A stretch of 64,000 nt of DNA from Astragalus membranaceus (GCA_039519185.1 CM076854.1:76007948-76071947); one strand, 5' to 3'. Positions 22,630 through 34,620 are shown, counted from the stretch's first letter. Notes: a model not told the origin generated them from the sequence alone. A program made the numbers and translations.

Positions 22630-23020
22630 TCTCCAGTTAACATCGGTTCTAAAATCACTAGATGTTAAAAATCAGACATTTCATATCGGTTCTATTGAAA
22701 ACCGATGTTAAATATTAGTTTTCATATCGGTTTCTGATAAAAATGATGTTAAATATTAGTTTCCATATCGGGTTTTAATAAAACCGATGTTAAAAATTCG
22801 TTTTCATATCGGTTTTTGAGAAAACCGATGTCAAATATACGCTAATATTTGATAAAAATTGACTTTCCATATCGGTTATTCCCCTAACCGATATAAAAAG
22901 AACTTTCCATATCGGTTAAGAACCCGATATGAAATGTCTCTATTTTCTGTATCTCCTTTTTCGGCATCGGTTCAGGAACCGATATGGAATGTCAAATTTA
23001 ACCGATATGAAATCCCTTTT
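22630..23020 (+). repeat. Subterminal hairpin repeats of the CACTA 3' end
   Basis: About seven units, each pairing a CATATCGGTT-type arm with an AACCGATGT or AACCGATAT-type arm a few bases later. Dense short repeats next to the terminus are the usual transposase-binding region of CACTA elements. Confidence 0.85.
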
Positions 23021-23031
23021 TTCCATTAGTG
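23010..23031 (-). repeat. Right terminal inverted repeat of the CACTA element
   Basis: The + strand ends CCATTAGTG; read on the minus strand the terminus begins CACTAATGGAAAAAAGGG. TAT at 23032-23034 is the likely 3-bp target duplication. The partner end is outside the window. Confidence 0.82.
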
Positions 23032-23531
23032 TATACAAATGGTAGTGGGCACTCTTCGCAACCCTTCGAAGATGGTGGATGGGGGAGCTACGTTCAGTGA
23101 TGCGAATCCTAAACCACTTTAAATATATAAAATCTACATGTCGGAAAAATATAATATATGATGGTCAGTCCATAAAGTCCACAGTCCACATTGAGATAAG
23201 GTTACAAAATAAATTCTAAGCACGTATATTTGTGTTTATAGCATAGCCTGATTAACTCTTTTATTTTATCTATCTCCATATTTTATTTTTTGTAATTTTT
23301 CAATTTTGAGCTTCTGAACCGTCATAAGTTGTATAAATTGGACATTTACTTTTGGTGTTTTGTATAAAGAATGTTGTTTGTAAAACACCAGATATATTGT
23401 TTGTTTTATTACGGTTGTAAAATATATATTTTCAATATCATACTTGTGATATGAATTTTTAATAATAGTATTTTTATGGTATTTATTTACAAATTCATAC
23501 AATAAATATGCTATTTATGATATGCTATTTC
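23032..23531. other. AT-rich intervening DNA, no gene seen
   Basis: Between the CACTA right end and the SINE. The only notable open frame (23266-23502, minus) is AT-rich with no recognisable motif. It may be the oldest DNA in the window. Confidence 0.5.
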
Positions 23532-23754
23532 AACAATACCTAGCATAAAACCCAGAACGTGGGGTTCAGCGGTTGGGGCTGATCCTCCCTTAACCAAGAG
23601 TCGAGGGTTCGATCCCCATCTTGGGTACGGAGCAGCGTTAAAACTCTGGGCCAACTGTCCTGCCCCTCGAGGCACCTACAATTCAGCGAGGGGATTAGTC
23701 ACTATGGTCGGCGGTGGATACCCTGGTAAAACCAAAAACAATACCTAGCATAAA
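23532..23754 (+). mobile_element. tRNA-derived SINE with an 18-bp target-site duplication
   Basis: Body 23550-23736 (187 bp), flanked by identical AACAATACCTAGCATAAA at 23532-23549 and 23737-23754. The head carries an A-box-like GGTTCAGCGGTTGG (about 23563-23576) and a B-box GGTTCGATCC (23606-23615), as in RNA polymerase III promoters of tRNA-derived SINEs. The tail is a short A-rich GGTAAAACCAAA. Long target duplications indicate LINE-driven retroposition. Confidence 0.85.
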
Positions 23755-23853
23755 TATGTAATTATTATTAATGGATTGATAATTGGCTCCTTAACCATTC
23801 AGTCAAAAGTTTGATCCCTGGCTGGTGTGTATGGAAAAATATTTGGTGGGAGG
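23755..23853 (+). repeat. Possible second SINE-like fragment cut by element C
   Basis: Contains TTGGCTCCTTAACCATTC and a B-box-like AGTTTGATCCC (about 23808-23818), then stops abruptly at the first base of the C LTR. No target duplication visible. Confidence 0.4.
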
Positions 23854-25386
23854 TGTCATACCCCGATTTTGTCCGGCCTAGGTCAAAACCCTAATTTTCA
23901 ATCAAAAATAAATAAATCAAGTCTTAGCATTTATCCTAGAGGTTAGGAAGAGCATCATGCTCGCATCTTAGAAGTTCCCGAATGCATTTTAGGGTTAGAA
24001 AAGCATTGCATGGCATTTTAGAGCACTTTAGAGCATCTCTAGGGTTTCTAGGGTTTTTCCTAGTTCAAAGGGTATTTTGGTAATTTCACCAAAAAGATTT
24101 AATTTCTCATCATGCATACATTTCTAGAGTTTTAGAGTCATCCAAAGGGTCTCAGGATCATTGTTAGAGTGGAAATGAAGTTTGGAGTAAAATTAGGGTT
24201 TTTGGGACAAAAAGGGGCATTTTGGTCATTTCACTAAAATAAATATTTTCTCAGTAAAAACCACTATGCATCTCTTGAGGAATTTATGTGAGTCCAAGTG
24301 AGTGGAGTTGTGTATTTTTTGTGCATCATGGGAGTGTTTTTGGCATGAAATTCGGTTTTTGAACAAAAGGGTAAAATGGTCATTTCCTTTGGAGTGGGGT
24401 CAACAAATCGATTTTGGGATTGGTGAGATCATAAAATTCAGAGCCCAATCATTGAATCATGGGACATGGCCCAAAATGGCAAGAATTTAGAAGAATTATC
24501 TTGAAAGGAATAAGGAATATCCCTTTGAATTTTGAAAGGTCAAGTGTAGTACAATAGTACAAGTTGCAATTCCACTCTCTCTCTCTCCTATGTGCTGCGA
24601 ATTTCCTCTCAATTCCAGCCCATTTTTTTGTGCTCTTTCATTCCCATGATCCTTGTGAAATGATCCATAGCCATTGATTAAAATTTTTGATCAAATCCTA
24701 GGCTATAACTCAATGTAAAAAGACCTAAGGGCCCTCAACAATTTTTGCTCTCCAAAAAAACTCCAAAACCATGTGCACTCCTTCACAATCAGTTCATTTG
24801 TGCTTCTTGAGTGTCCCTAATCCTTGTGCATTGCAATCTTGACCCTCCATTCAAATTCTATCTCAAATCCTAGTGGATTGCAAAAAGCACATTGTCACAA
24901 ATACCCTTAAAATGACCTCCACATAAAAGCCCAAAATTGGAGAAGCTCTTGGCCTCACTCTCATTTTTTACCCTAGCACACAATCAGCTGGAAAACCCTC
25001 TCCTCCTCTCCTTTGCCCAGCCGAAACCTCTCCCTCATTCTCCTCCTCAATTTCTTCAACTTTCATCCACTAAATCACTTAAAACTCATTCCATATTCAT
25101 ATATCCTCTTCCTTTCATCTTTGATTCCACATTTACATCATCAAAGGGGCTGATCCTTCAAGGTCACGTGGTTGTTGTTGGTGACTTTTTGAGGAGTGTT
25201 GGTGATTGGTTACTCTTGATTCTCATTTCTACTCTTGTTTAGCTTGGAACTAAGGTATAACTTAAAACCCTTTGCATTTTCATCCACTTTCTTGCATCAA
25301 AATCCTTTTTCAACTTATATTTGCATCTCATAGCATCATTTAAATGTAGATTAGGGGCTGTTGTGGGTGAGAGTTGGCATCTCACC
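23854..25386 (+). repeat. Element C 5' LTR, first part (up to the B insertion)
   Basis: Begins TGTCATACCCCGATTTTGTC. It matches 43486-44970 of the 3' LTR, which lacks the first 43 or so bases and has a 10-bp deletion near 43620. The open frame at 24937-25242 falls in the predicted leader and is not supported as a gene. Confidence 0.88.
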
Positions 25387-27722
25387 TGTAACACCCCGAT
25401 AAATTCTAACATGTAGAATCACCGAAATGCACTAAATGGCATACATCAGAGTAACTTCCTGTTATTGAAATATTGAACACATCTAAAACTTTAGATAATA
25501 TATATCGATCGGTTCTCTGAACCTCATAAACGTCCTTGAAAATGCTTAAGTTCAAACTTAAGACTTGTACATAATCCTGGTGTTCAATAATCCAAAAACA
25601 TAAAGTAGCGGAAACGATTTTACAACTTAACAATGAAAGTTATACAACCGGAAAATAGGAACCATAAACGGAAACAAGGTCTAAAACATTAAACTAGGTC
25701 TTCAATGACTCCAAGAGTCACACCAGCTAGCCATGCTTTACCGCCTTTGCTTTCCCCTGTTTCTCTGTAAAAACCACAAATATGAAGGGTGAGATAAACA
25801 TTATCTCAGTGAGTCCTATCGAGACCCCTTACTACTCTAGCGGTTCATTATGCCTTGTTTTGAACTCGTGGTTCTAAAAGCAACCACGTGGAAATACATT
25901 TAGTTCCTGTAACCTTCATGCTCATGGCCCTCCTAAGCGACACATGAAGCATGCAATCTTTGTTCCATGTTTTTAGCATAACACCTCAGTCTACCTATTT
26001 TATAGGCATCTCTTGACCTTTTGGTGAACCCATCCCGCTATTTCTAGCAGGGGAAACATTCTTGAGTCTAGGTTTTGGGGCTCATGACTTCCCCTCCCCT
26101 AGTATGCTAACCTCTTAGGGTCGTCACCCTTTTTCCTCTTGTATTTATTATACATTTTCAGTCTGTGCACCCACATTGGGCTGTTAGTCATTCCAGTCAT
26201 GTACCATGTACCATATCAGTCAATTTCAGTGTACAATATCAGTCAAGTATCGTGTGTTATGATCATTCTTTAACATTTGCACTCTCGCGTTCTCTAAGAG
26301 CGGTTTTCCATTTTATTCATAACACACTATTTTTCTATCGAACATGTTCAATCTCATACCATTGTTACCTTTACATTGTTGTGGGACCTTGGGGAATGGA
26401 TTAGAAGAGGATTGAAATCATTTGGAATGGATAAAAAGGTACTTTGAAATTGTAGGTCAGAGAGTCTCACACGACCCGTGCGTGTAGGCGCACGACCCGT
26501 GCGTGGTTGAACAGTTTGTAGAAATTTTTCCAGGAAGATACGCACGACCCGTGCGTGTAGGCGCACGATCCGTGCGTTAGCTACCAGATTTACAGAAAGT
26601 TTCAGAGACTTACGCACGACCCGTGCGACTAGGCGCACGATCCGTGTGTGTTTTAAAACCCAGTCCCTGTCGTATCAGAGGGAGGCGCACGACCCGTGCT
26701 CGTAGGCACACGATCCGTGCGTCTCTATCAGTTTCCAGAAAACAGGTTTTTTCATGTATTATTCCATTCCATTCCGATTCCCACTTCCCTTCCGATCGAG
26801 GCCCAAACTCCAACACGCATTAAAACACAATATTATAGCAATCCAATCCAGCACACCCAACAATCAATCAAGCAATTCATAGTTCAATCACAAGTTTTGG
26901 GGAAAACGGTTTTTCAATAAGATTTCTTTTGATAACACGAATACATGACCATGGTTTTCGAAAAGAAGATTCTGAAACACAAACATATTCCCTAAGCGAG
27001 TATAGAACTCACCTATCGTGATGAAAATCACGCAACACCGGAACTCCGAGAATACAACCGCTCCAAAACCACGAACTCTCTTCGAACTCGCTCCAACAAG
27101 AAACTCAACCACTCCAAATTGCTTGGACAACAATTGATTTCGAATCCCAGCTACCCCACAACTTCAAACAGCAATTTGTGGCTTGGAGGTGAGCCTTGGT
27201 ACTAAATGATGGACTCTAGCAAGGACATGCAAGGGTTATATCTCCATTTCCATGCTTGGAGCTTGAAGGTTTGAAAATGGTGTTTTGGAGAGGAGTTGGA
27301 TGTTTGCTCAGAAATTTAGATCAATGGGAAGAAGAAGAAAAATGATGGAGGATGGTAGTTTTAGATTACACATGCATGAACAATAGAGGTAGGAACTCTT
27401 CCCTTCCTTCTCCACTTTCTCTCTCGAGCTCTCTCTCCCTTTCTCTCAAGCCTCTCTTTTGCTGAAATGTTGGAAATGAGATGGTGTTGTGTGGTGTGGG
27501 GTGTGGGTTCAGCTGGCTATCATTTAAAGGGTTATAAAGACTAAAATACCCTTATTCTCTAACATTCTCTTAAATTATTCCTAACACCACACTAATTCCC
27601 ATGACTCGCTAACTTAACATAATATTGCAATTATGCATAACTTATTATTTATTAATTAAACCATTCATGATAATCCTCTTGCTAATTTAATTAATCTAAT
27701 TAGCTAATTAGGGGATGTTACA
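25387..27722 (-). repeat. Element B 3' LTR (left copy)
   Basis: TGTAACACCC ... GATGTTACA termini. Closely similar to the A LTR, with one 46-bp unit instead of two and scattered substitutions. Confidence 0.95.
26469..26720. repeat. GCACG-AYC-CGTGC inverted-repeat array (B 3' LTR)
   Basis: The same eight units as in element A, with the same spacing. Confidence 0.85.
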
Positions 27723-27736
27723 ATCACCCCAACTTC
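27723..27736 (-). promoter_or_regulatory. Polypurine tract of element B
   Basis: Minus-strand GAAGTTGGGGTGAT abuts the 3' LTR, identical to that of A. Confidence 0.8.
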
Positions 27737-27770
27737 TAAAATTTTGTCCTCAAAATTGACAAAACATACC

Positions 27771-30700
27771 TTACTTGAACAAATACGGATATTTCTCCCG
27801 CATGCTCTCCTCTACTTCCCATGTCGCTTCGTCAGGTGACACACCGTCCCAAAGCACCTTGACAATAGGAATTGACCTCGTCCGGAGCGTTTTCTCGCCA
27901 CGTTCGATGATCCTGATTGGGGTAGGATGATAAGATAGATCCGTTCTGATGTCAATCGCTTCATGGCTTAATGGTTGATTCGGATCATGAATATATTTCC
28001 TTAGCTGCGATACATGAAACACATCATGTAATCTGGACAATTCTGGAGGTAAGGCAATGCGATATGCTACCGGCCCAACTCGCTCGATAATCTGGAAGGG
28101 TCCGACATACCGAGGACTGAGCTTCTTTGCTCGCAAAGCAATACCGGTCCCAATGGTTGGAGAAAGTTTCAAAAAGACATGATCTCCTTCTTCGAATTCT
28201 AGCGGCCTTCTCCTCTTATCCGCATAACTCTTTTGCCGACTCTGCGCGGCTTTCATCCTTTCTCTGATTTGACGGATCTTCTCCGTAGTCTCCCGGACTA
28301 AATCTGGTCCCAACAATCTCTGCTCACCTACATCCCACCAACACAATGGTGTTCTACACTTTCTCCCATACAATGCTTCGTATGGAGCCATTCCGATACT
28401 AGAATGATAACTGTTGTTGTATGAGAATTCCACCAATGGAAGGTGATCCTCCCATCTACCTCCACTATCCAGTACACAAGCTCTCAACATATCCTCTAAA
28501 GTCTGAATTGTCCTCTCAGTCTGCCCGTCTGTCTGAGGATGGTATGCGGTGCTAACACACACCTTTGTTCCTAACGCCATGTTCAATGCTCTCCAAAATC
28601 GAGATGTAAACTTGGGATCTCGATCACAGATGATACTTGTAGGGATTCCATGCAACTTCACAATATTCTTGAGATATTCATCTGCTAACCTAGCAACCTT
28701 GTGAGTCGAACGCACTGGAATAAAATGAGCGGACTTGGTCAGGCGATCCACCACTACCCAAATAGAATCATTTCCGACTTGGGACCGTGGTAATCCCATG
28801 ACAAAATCCATAGATATGCTCTCCCATTTCCATTCAGGTACATTCAACGGTTGTAACTGGCCACCTGGCTTCCGGTGCTCTATCTTAACCTTTTGACAAG
28901 TTAAGCATCGAGACACAAATTCTGCAATATCCACTTTCATACCAGGCCACCAATACAATTGCTTCAGATCTCGATACATCTTGGTAGACCCAGGATGTAT
29001 TGAGAACTGACTCTTATGAGCTTCTTCTAGAACTTGCCTCTTTACGTTCTCATCATTCGGCACACAGATTCTACCATCAAAACAAATTACTCCATCACCG
29101 TCTTCGGTGTAACTCGGCAATCTCTTCTGCGCTTGCAGCTCTACATCACCTTCTTGGGCTGAGCGAATTAGATTCCTCAATGAACTTGAAATCTGAATGT
29201 GACTCAACACCAACCTGTTCCTTCTTGACTTAACTCTCAAATTGAGGTCTCTGAATGATTCCAACAATGACATCTCGTACATCATCAGCTTTGCAGTATG
29301 GATAGACTTTCTGCTTAAAGCATCGGCAACAACATTAGCCTTACCAGGATGGTACTTCAATTCAAAATCATAATCTTTCAGGAATTCTACCCATCTCCTC
29401 TGTCTGTTGTTCAGCTCCTTTTGGTCAAACAAATACTTCAGACTTTTGTGGTCACTAAAGACTTCGAAACGAGACCCATACAGGTAATGTCTCCAAATCT
29501 TTAGGGCAAACACAATCGCTGCCAACTCTAGATCATGAGTCGGGTAATTCTCTTCATGTGGCTTCAACTGCCTGGAGGCATAGGCAACTACTTGTTGATT
29601 CTGCATCAGGACACATCCCAAACCCTTACCAGAGGCGTCGCAATAGATTTGGAATCCTACGGACGGATCTGGAAGAATCAGGATGGGTGCAGAAGTCAAA
29701 CGACCCTTCAATTCCGTGAAACAATTTTCACATGCTGAGTCCCAAACAAACGGCTGACCCTTGCGAGTTAACCGAGTGAGTGGAAGAACCAACTGGGAAA
29801 ATCCTTGAATGAATCTTCGATAGTACCCAGCTAATCCTAAGAAACTTCTTACCTCAGTAACCGTAGACGGCTGCTCCCAGTCTACCACAGCTTCGATCTT
29901 ACTGGGATCCACAGCAACACCTGTCCTAGATATTACGTGGCCTAGAAACTTAACTTCTGGCATCCAAAAATCACATTTGGACGGCTTAGCATACAACTTC
30001 TTCTCTCGGAGAATGTTCAGAACAATTCGGAGATGTTGCACATGCTCCTCAATCGTCCTAGAGAACACCAAGATATCATCGATGAACACTACCACAAACT
30101 GATCCAGATAAGGATTAAAAATTCGATTCATATAATCCATGAATACAGCTGGAGCATTGGTCAAACCGAAGGGCATCACTACGAATTCATAGTGTCCATA
30201 TCTCGTACGGAAAGCGGTCTTCGGGACGTCCAAAGCTCGAACCCTGATTTGGTGATAACCGGACCTTAGATCAATCTTTGAAAACACAGAAGCTCCCCTC
30301 AACTGATCTAGCAAATCATCAATCCTTGGTAGAGGGTACTTGTTCTTGACAGTCACTTTATTCAACTGGCGATAATCAATACACAATCTCATACTTCCGT
30401 CCTTCTTCTTAACAAGCAACACTGGAGCACCCCATGGTGAGGCACTCGGCCGGATGAACCGCTTGGAAATTAGTTCTTCCAGTTGAACTTTCAATTCCCT
30501 CAACTCTAATGGCGACATTCGATATGGGGCTATAGAAATAGGTCCAGTGCCTGGAACCAATTCTATAGAAAATTCCACCTCACGGTCCGGAGGAAACGAA
30601 GGAACTTCATCGGGAAACACATCAAGAAATTCATTAACAACTTGCACAGAAGATAAATCCTGACCTGTCTCAGTGGATGCAGACAGCATCATGACGTAAG

Positions 30701-32138
30701 CTTCCGCGCCTTGGAATAGATAGTTACTGGCCGATGTGAAAGAAATAACAGCTTCAGAATTTGGCGGTTGTAGCTCCACTGATTCGGAGGCAAAACCGAT
30801 AGTTCGATGGAAGCAATCTATAGTCACATGGTTGGCCGTCATCCAACTCATTCCTAGGACGACATCCATGCCCTTCATTGGTAAACAAATGAAGTCTACT
30901 ACAAAATTCCTGTCTCCTATGGATAGAAGACAATTTTCACATATCGCTTGAGTCTGAACACTACCTTCAGCAGCAGTCTTAATGGAGATTGGTTGAGGCA
31001 AGGGAGTTAAAGCCAATCCCAACCGTTCGGCACAAACTTTTGATATAAAACAATGAGTCGCACCTGAATCATATAAAATACTAACGGAGTTATTAAAAAG
31101 AGATCCCATACCCCTTAGTAGATTATCTGACGGTGTGACCTTCTGGGCGTCTAAGGTGTAAACTCTCCCATGAGTTGTAGTAGCAGCAGGGTTACTTCCT
31201 TGACTCTTCTCTTTCTCTGGGCAGTCCCGTGCAAAATGGCCGTCTTTCTTGCAGAAATAACACTGGTTGGATCCCATCTGGCACTTACCCTGATGGTACT
31301 TTCCACAGTTGGAACACGTACTGAATTTTGAGGAGTTCGATGACTGAACCTGTTTCCCTTTGTTGTAGTTGTGTCTGGGACCCGTCTGATGGTTAGATGA
31401 TCCAACATTCTTCTTATTCTGATGGAATACTTTTCTGCTTGCATATAACCTCTTCAAGTCACTCTCAGCTATGTGCGATTGTTGAACCATGGCAGCATAG
31501 TTAGTATAGGCAAAAGAACTCAAACTCTGAGCAATGTCTTCCCTTAGCCCATACTTGAACCTTTCGGTTTTCCACTTGTCATTGGGAGCATACCCGGCCA
31601 AACCGAAGAATTGATATAACTCTTCAAACTTAGCCGCGTACTGACCCACAGTTGAACTTCCTTGAGTGAGAGTCAGAAACTCGTTCTCCTTGTCGAACCT
31701 CATGGCTGTCGGAAAGAACTGCTCCAAAAATACCTGCTTGAAATGTTCCCAAGTCTGGGGAGTATCCATAGTTACCATCATGGCTTTGGCATTAGTCCAC
31801 CAGTTGTTAGCTTCTCCTTTCAGCATATGAGTTGCCAATCTCAACTTGTCATCATCAGTTACTTGCATAGCTACGAAGATCTTCTCTATATCATCTAGCC
31901 AATGCTGAGCTTCCATAACATCTGGTCCTCCTCGGAACTCAGACGGCTTCATTTTCAGGAATTCAGAGAAAACCCTCCTTGGGTCAGCTTGAGGCTCAGG
32001 GACTTGCTGGGGCTGAGCTTGAGCATTCTGTTGCATCTGCAGCATATCTTCCATCATCTTCTGTTGCCTCTCGATCACGTTCTGCATCCATGCAGAATGC
32101 GGATCAACTGGTGGGGTATTCCTCGATCCTCCTGCCAT
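27771..32138 (-). CDS. gag-pol: Gag-pol polyprotein of element B (1455 aa, intact)
   Basis: Start at MAGGSRN (32138), as in A; the upstream in-frame ATG at 32282 overlaps the primer site. Same order and positions as A: gag, zinc knuckle CYFCKKDGHFARDC (about 292), protease YDSGATH (about 354), RT with FIDDIL (about 685), RNase H YCDAS (about 831), integrase HHCC and DDE (about 1041-1210), chromodomain-like tail. Differs from A at scattered residues, for example TMDTPQT versus TLGTPQT in gag and SACENC versus SDCENC before RNase H. No inactivating change is visible. Together with the near-identical LTRs, this makes B a candidate active copy. Confidence 0.95.
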   Translation of the reverse strand: MAGGSRNTPPVDPHSAWMQNVIERQQKMMEDMLQMQQNAQAQPQQVPEPQADPRRVFSEFLKMKPSEFRGGPDVMEAQHWLDDIEKIFVAMQVTDDDKLRLATHMLKGEANNWWTNAKAMMVTMDTPQTWEHFKQVFLEQFFPTAMRFDKENEFLTLTQGSSTVGQYAAKFEELYQFFGLAGYAPNDKWKTERFKYGLREDIAQSLSSFAYTNYAAMVQQSHIAESDLKRLYASRKVFHQNKKNVGSSNHQTGPRHNYNKGKQVQSSNSSKFSTCSNCGKYHQGKCQMGSNQCYFCKKDGHFARDCPEKEKSQGSNPAATTTHGRVYTLDAQKVTPSDNLLRGMGSLFNNSVSILYDSGATHCFISKVCAERLGLALTPLPQPISIKTAAEGSVQTQAICENCLLSIGDRNFVVDFICLPMKGMDVVLGMSWMTANHVTIDCFHRTIGFASESVELQPPNSEAVISFTSASNYLFQGAEAYVMMLSASTETGQDLSSVQVVNEFLDVFPDEVPSFPPDREVEFSIELVPGTGPISIAPYRMSPLELRELKVQLEELISKRFIRPSASPWGAPVLLVKKKDGSMRLCIDYRQLNKVTVKNKYPLPRIDDLLDQLRGASVFSKIDLRSGYHQIRVRALDVPKTAFRTRYGHYEFVVMPFGLTNAPAVFMDYMNRIFNPYLDQFVVVFIDDILVFSRTIEEHVQHLRIVLNILREKKLYAKPSKCDFWMPEVKFLGHVISRTGVAVDPSKIEAVVDWEQPSTVTEVRSFLGLAGYYRRFIQGFSQLVLPLTRLTRKGQPFVWDSACENCFTELKGRLTSAPILILPDPSVGFQIYCDASGKGLGCVLMQNQQVVAYASRQLKPHEENYPTHDLELAAIVFALKIWRHYLYGSRFEVFSDHKSLKYLFDQKELNNRQRRWVEFLKDYDFELKYHPGKANVVADALSRKSIHTAKLMMYEMSLLESFRDLNLRVKSRRNRLVLSHIQISSSLRNLIRSAQEGDVELQAQKRLPSYTEDGDGVICFDGRICVPNDENVKRQVLEEAHKSQFSIHPGSTKMYRDLKQLYWWPGMKVDIAEFVSRCLTCQKVKIEHRKPGGQLQPLNVPEWKWESISMDFVMGLPRSQVGNDSIWVVVDRLTKSAHFIPVRSTHKVARLADEYLKNIVKLHGIPTSIICDRDPKFTSRFWRALNMALGTKVCVSTAYHPQTDGQTERTIQTLEDMLRACVLDSGGRWEDHLPLVEFSYNNSYHSSIGMAPYEALYGRKCRTPLCWWDVGEQRLLGPDLVRETTEKIRQIRERMKAAQSRQKSYADKRRRPLEFEEGDHVFLKLSPTIGTGIALRAKKLSPRYVGPFQIIERVGPVAYRIALPPELSRLHDVFHVSQLRKYIHDPNQPLSHEAIDIRTDLSYHPTPIRIIERGEKTLRTRSIPIVKVLWDGVSPDEATWEVEESMREKYPYLFK

Positions 32139-32269
32139 AATTCTGCAAATGATACACCAAGTATTAAGTTGATCAGTCTCAATGTCTCTTAGTATCACAA
32201 GAAGCAAGATAGCAGAGTTACTCGAGGGATAAAACCACCCTAACTGTCTAAGCCCGACTAGGTCGAACT

Positions 32270-32281
32270 GCTCTGATACCA
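32270..32281 (-). promoter_or_regulatory. Primer-binding site of element B (tRNA-iMet)
   Basis: Minus-strand TGGTATCAGAGC, 3 nt inside the 5' LTR. Confidence 0.9.
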
Positions 32282-32284
32282 TAA

Positions 32285-34620
32285 TGTAACACCCCGATAA
32301 ATTCTAACATGTAGAATCACCGAAATGCACTAAATGGCATACATCAGAGTAACTTCCTGTTATTGAAATATTGAACACATCTAAAACTTTAGATAATATA
32401 TATCGATCGGTTCTCTGAACCTCATAAACGTCCTTGAAAATGCTTAAGTTCAAACTTAAGACTTGTACATAATCCTGGTGTTCAATAATCCAAAAACATA
32501 AAGTAGCGGAAACGATTTTACAACTTAACAATGAAAGTTATACAATCGGAAAATAGGAACCATAAACGGAAACAAGGTCTAAAACATTAAACTAGGTCTT
32601 CAATGACTCCAAGAGTCACACCAGCTAGCCATGCTTTACCGCCTTTGCTTTCCCCTGTTTCTCTGTAAAAACCACAAATATGAAGGGTGAGATAAACATT
32701 ATCTCAGTGAGTCCTATCGAGACCCCTTACTACTCTAGCGGTTCATTATGCCTTGTTTTGAACTCGTGGTTCTAAAAGCAACCACGTGGAAATACATTTA
32801 GTTCCTGTAACCTTCATGCTCATGGCCCTCCTAAGCGACACATGAAGCATGCAATCTTTGTTCCATGTTTTTAGCATAACACCTCAGTCTACCTATTTTA
32901 TAGGCATCTCTTGACCTTTTGGTGAACCCATCCCGCTATTTCTAGCAGGGGAAACATTCTTGAGTCTAGGTTTTGGGGCTCATGACTTCCCCTCCCCTAG
33001 TATGCTAACCTCTTAGGGTCGTCACCCTTTTTCCTCTTGTATTTATTATACATTTTCAGTCTGTGCACCCACATTGGGCTGTTAGTCATTCCAGTCATGT
33101 ACCATGTACCATATCAGTCAATTTCAGTGTACAATATCAGTCAAGTATCGTGTGTTATGATCATTCTTTAACATTTGCACTCTCGCGTTCTCTAAGAGCG
33201 GTTTTCCATTTTATTCATAACACACTATTTTTCTATCGAACATGTTCAATCTCATACCATTGTTACCTTTACATTGTTGTGGGACCTTGGGGAATGGATT
33301 AGAAGAGGATTGAAATCATTTGGAATGGATAAAAAGGTACTTTGAAATTGTAGGTCAGAGAGTCTCACACGACCCGTGCGTGTAGGCGCACGACCCGTGC
33401 GTGGTTGAACAGTTTGTAGAAATTTTTCCAGGAAGATACGCACGACCCGTGCGTGTAGGCGCACGATCCGTGCGTTAGCTACCAGATTTACAGAAAGTTT
33501 CAGAGACTTACGCACGACCCGTGTGACTAGGCGCACGATCCGTGTGTGTTTTAAAACCCAGTCCCTGTCGTATCAGAGGGAGGCGCACGACCCGTGCTCG
33601 TAGGCACACGATCCGTGCGTCTCTATCAGTTTCCAGAAAACAGGTTTTTTCATGTATTATTCCATTCCATTCCGATTCCCACTTCCCTTCCGATCGAGGC
33701 CCAAACTCCAACACGCATTAAAACACAATATTATAGCAATCCAATCCAGCACACCCAACAATCAATCAAGCAATTCATAGTTCAATCACAAGTTTTGGGG
33801 AAAACGGTTTTTCAATAAGATTTCTTTTGATAACACGAATACATGACCATGGTTTTCGAAAAGAAGATTCTGAAACACAAACATATTCCCTAAGCGAGTA
33901 TAGAACTCACCTATCGTGATGAAAATCACGCAACACCGGAACTCCGAGAATACAACCGCTCCAAAACCACGAACTCTCTTCGAACTCGCTCCAACAAGAA
34001 ACTCAACCACTCCAAATTGCTTGGACAACAATTGATTTCGAATCCCAGCTACCCCACAACTTCAAACAGCAATTTGTGGCTTGGAGGTGAGCCTTGGTAC
34101 TAAATGATGGACTCTAGCAAGGACATGCAAGGGTTATATCTCCATTTCCATGCTTGGAGCTTGAAGGTTTGAAAATGGTGTTTTGGAGAGGAGTTGGATG
34201 TTTGCTCAGAAATTTAGATCAATGGGAAGAAGAAGAAAAATGATGGAGGATGGTAGTTTTAGATTACACATGCATGAACAATAGAGGTAGGAACTCTTCC
34301 CTTCCTTCTCCACTTTCTCTCTCGAGCTCTCTCTCCCTTTCTCTCAAGCCTCTCTTTTGCTGAAATGTTGGAAATGAGATGGTGTTGTGTGGTGTGGGGT
34401 GTGGGTTCAGCTGGCTATCATTTAAAGGGTTATAAAGACTAAAATACCCTTATTCTCTAACATTCTCTTAAATTATTCCTAACACCACACTAATTCCCAT
34501 GACTCGCTAACTTAACATAATATTGCAATTATGCATAACTTATTATTTATTAATTAAACCATTCATGATAATCCTCTTGCTAATTTAATTAATCTAATTA
34601 GCTAATTAGGGGATGTTACA
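32285..34620 (-). repeat. Element B 5' LTR (right copy)
   Basis: Full-length partner of 25387-27722. It carries its own inverted-repeat array at 33367-33618, in which the fifth unit has one C-to-T change. Confidence 0.95.
33367..33618. repeat. GCACG-AYC-CGTGC inverted-repeat array (B 5' LTR)
   Basis: Eight units. The fifth reads CGCACGACCCGTGTG, a C-to-T change that leaves a G-U pair in RNA. Confidence 0.85.

Larger units (their letters stand above)
5856..23031 (+). mobile_element. CACTA (En/Spm-type) DNA transposon, right part, with nested insertions
   Basis: Contains a Transposase_21-type tnp2 gene in two pieces, a second multi-exon gene with a Ulp1-like end, hairpin-rich subterminal repeats and a right terminus reading CATTAGTG, the reverse complement of a CACTAATG inverted-repeat end. 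The 3 bp after it (TAT, 23032-23034) would be the target duplication. Element E hides or precedes the left part, so the left CACTA end and the start of tnp2 are outside the window. Element A (6359-15676) is nested within. CACTA elements move by cut and paste using the tnp2 product. Confidence 0.88.
25387..34620 (-). mobile_element. Element B: complete Tekay-like chromovirus (9234 bp), same family as A
   Basis: Two 2336-bp LTRs, TCACC target duplication (25382-25386 and 34621-34625), tRNA-iMet primer site, purine tract and one open gag-pol frame on the minus strand. By eye the LTRs differ at two sites only (about 25647 and 26627 versus their partners), both C/T. The empty target site is present in C's other LTR at about 44960-44980, which proves the insertion. 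Confidence 0.97.

Noticed and set aside
23560..23620. Functional tRNA gene
   Set aside because: A and B boxes are present, but the sequence does not fold as a full cloverleaf and is flanked by a SINE tail and target duplications.
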